A stretch of 9,634 bases of DNA from the NCBI GenBank assembly GCA_002389995.1, contig DGRR01000171.1, positions 1 through 9,634 on the forward strand, in the 5' to 3' direction. Shown here one piece after another: positions 5,421 to 9,634 of the stretch. The stretch's first letter is position 1; each line of letters opens with the position of its first letter. A program made the position numbers and the translations under genes. The notes beneath the pieces were generated by a model that saw nothing but the letters and a program-made list of their open reading frames with translations, searched no databases and had not been told where the DNA came from. The DNA comes from Ruminococcus sp. UBA4383. Lineage in GTDB: Bacteria > Bacillota > Clostridia > Oscillospirales > Ruminococcaceae.

Positions 5421-6815
5421 TTAGAATCTGAAATACATAAACGGGTCATTCATTCCCTTATACATACAATATACCGACAGCCAGAACACCACGAGAAGCA
5501 GAAGCGCACAGAAGGGAGTATTTTTGATTTTGCTGTAAATTTTTTCGGGAAGTCTTGTTGAAAATAATATTCCTGCGATAAAGAACTTCCAGTATATTCC
5601 GAGATATTTTGCAAAATCCCCTGCGAAAATAACTTTTGTGCCTGTTTTTCCGAGGTGAAAGAGTTTAAGGAAATATACTCCGAGGTCATGGAAGTCTGTT
5701 ATTGCAAAAAGTGTCCATGTGAGCGGAATTATAAGGAACATATATATATGTCCCGCCCATTTGAATGTATTAAGGTATTTTCCGATATAGAACTTTTCAA
5801 GGAGAATAAGTCCGCACAGAACACCTCCCCATATTACGAAATTCCAGCTTGCACCGTGCCACAGACCTGTAAGAAGCCATACAATGACGGTATTTCTTAT
5901 CATCATTTTCTGACCTTTTCTGTTTCCTCCGAGCGGAATATAGACATAATCCCTGAACCATGAGCCGAGTGTCATATGCCACCTTCTCCAGAATTCCGTC
6001 ATGGTAAGCGAAAGATAGGGATAATCGAAGTTTTTCGGGATATCAAATCCCATTATCTCGCCAAGACCTCTCGCCATGAGGGAATAGCCGTTGAAGTCAA
6101 AATACAGCTGAAATGAATATGCTATAACTCCAAGCCATGCAAGCTTTGTGCTGATTCCTCCGTAACCGATTGCATCAATATCGCTCCACAGTGCGCCGAG
6201 GCGGTTTGCTATGAGAACTTTGTAGCCGAGACCGATTGTGAAAGTTTTAAGACCGTTTTCTATTTTTCTGGGTGTATGAGTGCGTTCCCTGAGCTGTTTT
6301 GCAACTGTCTGATAAGTTACGATAGGTCCTGCGATAAGCTGAGGGAACATACTGATATATGCACCGTAGTTTATCAGATTTCTTTCGGCGGCGGCTTTTT
6401 TCCTGTAAACATCAACGATATAGGAGACATTCTGGAAAGTATAGAAGCTTATTCCGATAGGGAGAACTATATTTCTCATCGCAATATCCGTTCCGAAAAG
6501 CCCGTTTATATTTGAAAATAAAAAATTTGTATATTTGAAAAACAAAAGCCATGCAAAATTGAAAATCACTCCGAAAAAAAGCCATAGTTCGCCTGATTTC
6601 CGATATGTTTCAATGAACTGCCCGACAATGAAATTGAAAAGTATCGTAACGACAAACAAAAGTATATATATGGGCTGACCAAGTACGCCCATGCTGTAAA
6701 AAATAATGCTGCCTGCAAAAATAACAGCATTCTTATATTTAAACGGAGTAAATGCATAAGCTGCCATGAACAGGGGCAGGAATATGAATATGAACTCCAG
6801 ACTGCTGAATACCAA
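5421..6815 (-). CDS. MBOAT family membrane O-acyltransferase (AlgI/PatA/DltB-like)
   Basis: 464-residue polytopic membrane protein that passes acyl groups, usually acetyl, across the membrane for O-acylation of a cell-surface polymer. It shows the full family pattern: N-terminal MVFSSLEFIFIFLPLF, LPIGISFYTFQNVSYIVDVYR (118-138), FPQLIAGPIV (157-166), FWRRWHMTLGSWFRDYVYIP (275-294), the catalytic-histidine motif GLWHGASWN with His320, and a C-terminal NDPFMYFRF. The start is the TTG at 6815, because the next in-frame Met (17) would cut off the highly conserved first residues. A GGGTGG lies only 4 nt before it, so initiation may be modest. The downstream SGNH gene supports a two-component O-acetylation system. 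Homologues act on alginate, peptidoglycan or teichoic acids; which one applies here is open. Confidence 0.93.
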   Translation of the reverse strand: MVFSSLEFIFIFLPLFMAAYAFTPFKYKNAVIFAGSIIFYSMGVLGQPIYILLFVVTILFNFIVGQFIETYRKSGELWLFFGVIFNFAWLLFFKYTNFLFSNINGLFGTDIAMRNIVLPIGISFYTFQNVSYIVDVYRKKAAAERNLINYGAYISMFPQLIAGPIVTYQTVAKQLRERTHTPRKIENGLKTFTIGLGYKVLIANRLGALWSDIDAIGYGGISTKLAWLGVIAYSFQLYFDFNGYSLMARGLGEIMGFDIPKNFDYPYLSLTMTEFWRRWHMTLGSWFRDYVYIPLGGNRKGQKMMIRNTVIVWLLTGLWHGASWNFVIWGGVLCGLILLEKFYIGKYLNTFKWAGHIYMFLIIPLTWTLFAITDFHDLGVYFLKLFHLGKTGTKVIFAGDFAKYLGIYWKFFIAGILFSTRLPEKIYSKIKNTPFCALLLLVVFWLSVYCMYKGMNDPFMYFRF

Positions 6816-6850
6816 AAAACCACCCTATCCTGTTTAAATTTCCATATTTT

Positions 6851-6879
6851 ATTTTACACACTCTAAATCTAAATGTCAA
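6851..6879 (-). promoter_or_regulatory. Sigma-A promoter of the MBOAT-SGNH operon
   Basis: Minus-strand TTGACA (6879-6874), a 17-nt spacer and TAAAAT (6856-6851) make a near-consensus promoter. The start would be near 6844, leaving a leader of about 29 nt before the TTG codon. Confidence 0.85.
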
Positions 6880-6887
6880 CCACTTTT

Positions 6888-6952
6888 CGCAAATGTGGCA
6901 ATTTGCAAAAATTAGGCGGAATATATTGCAAAAAACAATGCACTTTGCAAAG
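6888..6952. promoter_or_regulatory. Cluster of TTTGCAAA-like sites upstream of the MBOAT promoter
   Basis: Within 65 bp just upstream of the -35 there are the perfect palindrome CTTTGCAAAG (6943-6952), ATTGCAAAAA (6925-6934), ATTTGCAAAA (6901-6910) and TTCGCAAAT (6886-6894), plus a further TGCA at 6939. Similar cores repeated in one short segment suggest binding sites for a DNA-binding protein. I do not recognise the regulator, and AT-rich DNA produces such words by chance more often than average. Confidence 0.4.
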
Positions 6953-7106
6953 GTCGCCTTACAATTCTGTTATACGCAGAATTTTCAGCTTTATAAAGGA
7001 AAAATATTTCTTTTTATTCGGCTGGAAGTTAATAAAGTTATGTTTTTGTTAATTGATTACAAAAATTCATAAACTTTTTGTATTTTCTTACGAATTTCTT
7101 CTAAAA

Positions 7107-7127
7107 TTAACAATTTGTTAACAAATT
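7107..7127. promoter_or_regulatory. Perfect 16-bp palindrome at the -35 region of the dockerin gene, operator candidate
   Basis: AATTTGTTAACAAATT (7112-7127) is a perfect 16-bp palindrome. It overlaps a second inverted repeat, TTAACAA-T-TTGTTAA (7107-7121). Together they cover the position where the -35 of the downstream promoter should lie, a classical place for a repressor. Imperfect TTGT...ACAA sequence recurs near 7046-7062. The remainder of the 6816-7203 gap is AT-rich, holds the listed promoter elements and a 7-bp inverted repeat at 6963-6983, and has no gene that I can support. Confidence 0.55.
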
Positions 7128-7140
7128 CCTCAAAAAACCG

Positions 7141-7149
7141 TGATATAAT
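7141..7149 (+). promoter_or_regulatory. Extended -10 promoter candidate for the dockerin gene
   Basis: TGATATAAT provides a TGn extended -10 with perfect TATAAT (7144-7149). The -35 position is poor (ACAAAT at 17 nt) and is occupied by the palindrome. The expected start is near 7156, about 48 nt before the ATG at 7204. Confidence 0.6.
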
Positions 7150-7203
7150 ATACTCACAAAAATAATTCGTATATTGTTATATTTTTCAGGGAGGATGATT
7201 AAC

Positions 7204-9303
7204 ATGAAAAAATCAAACATCACAGAGAAGATTACCGCTTCACTCCTCAGCATGACTATGGTTGCTTCTGCAATCCCCGCCTATATGCTCACGGCTGATG
7301 CGGTATCAGTACCCGCAATTTCTTCTTCAACAGCAAAAACAGCAAGCCTCGCAACAATGGACGTAAGTGACGTTTACAGCGGAAAACTCGCTCAGTATGC
7401 TTCATCAGGCATAAAGTCAATCACTTTCACCGTTGTCGCAGACTATGACACAAGCTTTTCATACGGTTTCGGAATTTCTGTCGAGAAATCCACAGACGCT
7501 CCGAAATACTGGATTGAACACAATTCCGACGGCGAATGGGAGGCAAGCCCTGAGAACGGAGGATATGCCGTTAAACTCGAAAAAGGCGTTCCGCTCGATA
7601 TAACTATTGACCTCTCAGACCTCGATATCACTTACAATTCAGACTCACACTACGAATTCAGAAACTACTACTCCGCTCACTGGGACAACAGCAAAAAGGA
7701 TATGGTTGACAACTCCATTACCCTCCAGTCCGTAAAAGTAAACGACAGCGGTTCTTCAACCGTGACAACTGCCCCCGATTCCCCTCAGGAAGGCACTGTT
7801 ACTACCGTTGCTCCTCAGGAGGACGAGAGAACTAATATTATCCCCAACAACAACAAGCATACAAACGGCGATAACTGGAGCTTTAAGGACAATGGTGACG
7901 GTACTGCTACCATTTCTTCAACAGTCGCAAGACAGATTGACGGTCTTGATATAGTTCTTACAAAAGGCTATGATGAGGACTACTACGCAGCTAACCCCAG
8001 CGATGACCCCGATAAGCCCATAAACAGCTATAAATTCAAATTCTCCGATTTCGGTCTTACCGATATGGACGGTGTTGTTATAGAGTCCCTTACAGCTACC
8101 ATTGAATCCGATACACCTATGGACCAGTTCGTATACGGCGGCGGTCTTAACGTCCAGAAAGGCTCTCCCGCAGATACCGAGTACGCTAAACAGGTTGCAG
8201 GTATCGAAGGCAAGGAAAATGCAAGCTACTGGTATAACGATATGGGTCTTGACGGTGACGGTTCTGTTGCATATTTCGAGGAGCAGGGCGTTGAATTTGG
8301 CGTAACCCCCGGCAACGGCGGAAAAATATTCGATGCAGGCGACTATATTCAGGCTTACTGGGAAGTTCCCGCAGAGGTTCAGCCCTATACTTCAACAACT
8401 ACCTCCGATGCAATTTCATTCCAGTACTGGTGGGGCAACGATACAGAGGGCGAAGAAGTTGAGTCCGTAAACCTCACAAGTGCTGTCCTCACATATACAA
8501 AAACTGTCACTGTTCCCTATACAAGCTCAGTTGCACAGACTGTAAGCGAATCTCTCAAACATGAAGGCAAGGAAGCTGAGAAGAATCTCGAACTCGTTTA
8601 TGCAGATTTCGACCTTGATGAAACTCAGGACGTTTATGCTATCCGTTTCGATATATCCGCAAAGTCAGATATAGGCAAAATGGTGTACAATATCGGTACA
8701 GGCGTTGACGAGCGTGTAAACAAGGACTACTGGTTCCAGGAAGAACAGAATTACTGCGTACTCGAAGCAGGCGACAAAGTTCAGATAATGTGGATTGTTC
8801 CCACTAAGGCAGCAGGCGATGCAACTCACGAAAACGGCGTAAATACCAAGGACGGAAAATTCCAGATAGGTTACTACTACGGCGAAGCTGATGCAATATC
8901 CGTTGACAATGTTGAAATATACTACAATGTTCCCGAAACTACCACCACAACAACTACTGCAACTACAACAACAACAACAACTACTACTACTACAACTGAA
9001 ACTACTACCGAAACTACCACAACTGAAACTACTACTGCTGAACCCGTGGCTATCATCTGGGGCGATGCAAACGTTGACAAAAAAGTTTCAATCTCCGATG
9101 CAGTTGCTGTGCTTCAGTCAATAGCAAACAAGAGCAAATATCCCCTTGAAAAACAGGGTTCAATCAATGCCGATATCGTTGACAACGGAAACGGTGTCAC
9201 AGGTCAGGACGCTGCCGCAATTCAATTCATTGATGCCGGAATAATCAAACAGTCTGACCTTCCCCTTACTCTTGACGAATTTGCAGAATTAACGTCTAAA
9301 TAA
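7204..9303 (+). CDS. Secreted dockerin protein with three putative beta-rich modules, no catalytic domain recognised
   Basis: 699 residues starting at the ATG at 7204, which has GGGAGG 9 nt upstream and begins a proper signal peptide (MKKSNITEK, hydrophobic core, likely cleavage after Ala33 in TADA). An in-frame ATG 30 nt earlier would only add residues before the signal. Three divergent regions follow at about 48-182, 222-436 and 445-576. Each has a G-x-G motif strand (YGFGISV 87-93, YGGGLNV 311-317, YNIGTGV 495-501) and aromatic-rich strands. The last two share DAGDYIQAYWEVP / EAGDKVQIMWIVP and QYWWG / GYYYG. A Thr linker (578-614) leads to a Ruminococcus-style dockerin: first calcium loop 621-632 (Asp621, Asn623, Asp625, Ser629, Asp632), LANK-like IANKSKYPL spacer, second loop 657-669. 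The dockerin should bind a cohesin of a scaffoldin. The modules may bind carbohydrate, which is inference. Confidence 0.88.
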   Translation: MKKSNITEKITASLLSMTMVASAIPAYMLTADAVSVPAISSSTAKTASLATMDVSDVYSGKLAQYASSGIKSITFTVVADYDTSFSYGFGISVEKSTDAPKYWIEHNSDGEWEASPENGGYAVKLEKGVPLDITIDLSDLDITYNSDSHYEFRNYYSAHWDNSKKDMVDNSITLQSVKVNDSGSSTVTTAPDSPQEGTVTTVAPQEDERTNIIPNNNKHTNGDNWSFKDNGDGTATISSTVARQIDGLDIVLTKGYDEDYYAANPSDDPDKPINSYKFKFSDFGLTDMDGVVIESLTATIESDTPMDQFVYGGGLNVQKGSPADTEYAKQVAGIEGKENASYWYNDMGLDGDGSVAYFEEQGVEFGVTPGNGGKIFDAGDYIQAYWEVPAEVQPYTSTTTSDAISFQYWWGNDTEGEEVESVNLTSAVLTYTKTVTVPYTSSVAQTVSESLKHEGKEAEKNLELVYADFDLDETQDVYAIRFDISAKSDIGKMVYNIGTGVDERVNKDYWFQEEQNYCVLEAGDKVQIMWIVPTKAAGDATHENGVNTKDGKFQIGYYYGEADAISVDNVEIYYNVPETTTTTTTATTTTTTTTTTTTETTTETTTTETTTAEPVAIIWGDANVDKKVSISDAVAVLQSIANKSKYPLEKQGSINADIVDNGNGVTGQDAAAIQFIDAGIIKQSDLPLTLDEFAELTSK
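8935..9042 (+). repeat. Threonine-codon (ACN) repeat encoding the linker before the dockerin
   Basis: About 108 nt made almost wholly of ACA, ACT and ACC codons with a few GAA, encoding residues 578-614, mostly Thr with interspersed Glu. Thr-rich linkers of this sort join modules in secreted Ruminococcus enzymes and are usually flexible and often glycosylated. Because the unit is 3 nt, slippage would change linker length without breaking the frame. Confidence 0.85.
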
Positions 9304-9311
9304 TTGATACA

Positions 9312-9347
9312 GCTGTCGGATATTTTTGTCCGACAGCGTTTTTTTTT
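9312..9347 (+). terminator. Intrinsic terminator of the dockerin gene
   Basis: GCTGTCGGA (9312-9320) pairs perfectly with TCCGACAGC (9329-9337) over an 8-nt loop. It is followed by G and nine T (9339-9347). It begins 8 nt after the stop codon. Confidence 0.95.
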
Positions 9348-9387
9348 GTCAATTTACCGAAATTTATCGGTTTTCACAGATAAACTC

Positions 9388-9416
9388 TTGCTTTTTTTTC
9401 CATTTTAATATATAAT
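9388..9416 (+). promoter_or_regulatory. Promoter candidate for the gene starting at 9472
   Basis: TTGCTT (9388-9393), a 17-nt spacer and a perfect TATAAT (9411-9416). The -35 matches consensus at three of six bases. Its own promoter fits with the strong terminator just upstream, so this gene is a separate transcription unit. Confidence 0.6.
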
Positions 9417-9422
9417 ATTACT

Positions 9423-9440
9423 ATGAATATCATTATTCAT
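9423..9440. promoter_or_regulatory. Inverted repeat at the expected transcription start
   Basis: ATGAATA (9423-9429) and TATTCAT (9434-9440) form a perfect 7-bp inverted repeat with a 4-nt centre, right where transcription from the 9388-9416 promoter should begin. It could be an operator or a 5' stabilising hairpin. In AT-rich DNA a chance origin is possible. Confidence 0.35.
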
Positions 9441-9471
9441 TGTTTAAATTATGGATTGGAAGGATAGAATT

Positions 9472-9634
9472 ATGAAAATTGATAAAGTTCTCGCATCTGC
9501 ACTGTCGTTTGCGCTTGGAATCTATACGGTTTCCGCACCCGCTTTCTCTCACACAAATATGATGATAACAAATGCAGATACAGATTTCAACTATGAAGAA
9601 CTTCTGCAAGGTTTCAGTCCGAAAAATGCTGACA
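9472..9634 (+). CDS. Secreted protein, N-terminal 54 residues only (runs off right edge)
   Basis: The reading frame opens with MKIDKVLASALSFALGIYTV, a signal-peptide-like N-terminus with a short basic region and hydrophobic core. Likely cleavage is in the SAPAFS region, near residues 23-28. The mature start that remains is polar (THTN-like, NADTDFNYEELLQGFSPKNAD), with no recognisable domain before the edge. AAGGA (9460-9464) lies 7 nt before this ATG. An in-frame ATG at 9451 has no ribosome site and would lengthen the pre-hydrophobic region. Following a dockerin gene, it may be another extracellular fibre-degradation or adhesion protein, but this is a guess from position. Confidence 0.75.
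   Translation, partial: MKIDKVLASALSFALGIYTVSAPAFSHTNMMITNADTDFNYEELLQGFSPKNAD

Noticed and set aside
6963..6983. AATTCTG / CAGAATT inverted repeat between the divergent genes
   Set aside because: 7 bp with a 7-nt centre and no link to either promoter; noted but not strong enough for a separate regulatory call.
7174..7203. Earlier in-frame ATG for the dockerin protein
   Set aside because: It has no ribosome site and would place ten extra residues before a typical signal peptide, whereas GGGAGG is 9 nt before the ATG at 7204.
8102..8305. Plus-strand frame inside the dockerin gene, and the Gln/Leu-rich frame at 8891-9124
   Set aside because: Both are out-of-frame readings of the long secreted protein gene; the second is simply the ACN repeat read as CAA/CTA.

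Overview
The window looks like chromosomal DNA from a fibre-degrading Ruminococcus-type Firmicute (Oscillospiraceae). The main clue is a secreted protein with a Thr-rich linker and a C-terminal Ruminococcus-style dockerin. Supporting clues are AT-rich intergenic DNA, strong AGGAGG ribosome sites, near-consensus sigma-A promoters and a tetrahydrofolate riboswitch of the clostridial type. The species cannot be fixed from the sequence alone.

Positions 1-1048 (minus strand) hold a folate-salvage operon. A consensus promoter drives a THF riboswitch and a Shine-Dalgarno-sequestering hairpin. These are followed by folT (ECF-transporter substrate-binding subunit) and folC (folylpolyglutamate synthase, cut by the window edge). 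The two reading frames overlap by 14 nt. Positions 1094-3083 (minus) hold a two-gene sugar unit: one MalG-type ABC permease and, sharing one base with it, a cytoplasmic GH105 unsaturated glucuronyl/galacturonyl hydrolase. The partner permease, binding protein and ATPase are not in the window.

Positions 3075-3357 are a divergent regulatory region. The leader of coaX is almost filled by two tandem hairpin units of the same architecture, with conserved 32-nt purine-rich loops but different, compensated stems. This is the least explained structure in the window. On the plus strand, coaX (type III pantothenate kinase, CoA synthesis) overlaps by 14 nt a small gene for a MIF-family tautomerase-like protein. 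A bidirectional terminator follows.

Positions 4521-6879 (minus) hold a TTG-initiated MBOAT O-acyltransferase followed by a membrane-anchored SGNH hydrolase-fold protein. This is the usual pairing for O-acetylation of a cell-surface polymer. Its promoter lies downstream of a cluster of TTTGCAAA-like sites. The divergent intergenic region (6816-7203) also carries a perfect 16-bp palindrome next to the promoter of the dockerin gene.

Positions 7204-9347 encode the 699-residue secreted dockerin protein. It has no recognisable catalytic domain but three apparently related, divergent beta-rich modules, and ends in a strong terminator. A second secreted protein begins at 9472 and runs off the right edge. 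The operons for folate, CoA and surface acylation are housekeeping or envelope functions. The GH105 unit and the dockerin protein point to plant cell-wall use, respectively intracellular pectin-fragment processing and cellulosome-type attachment.
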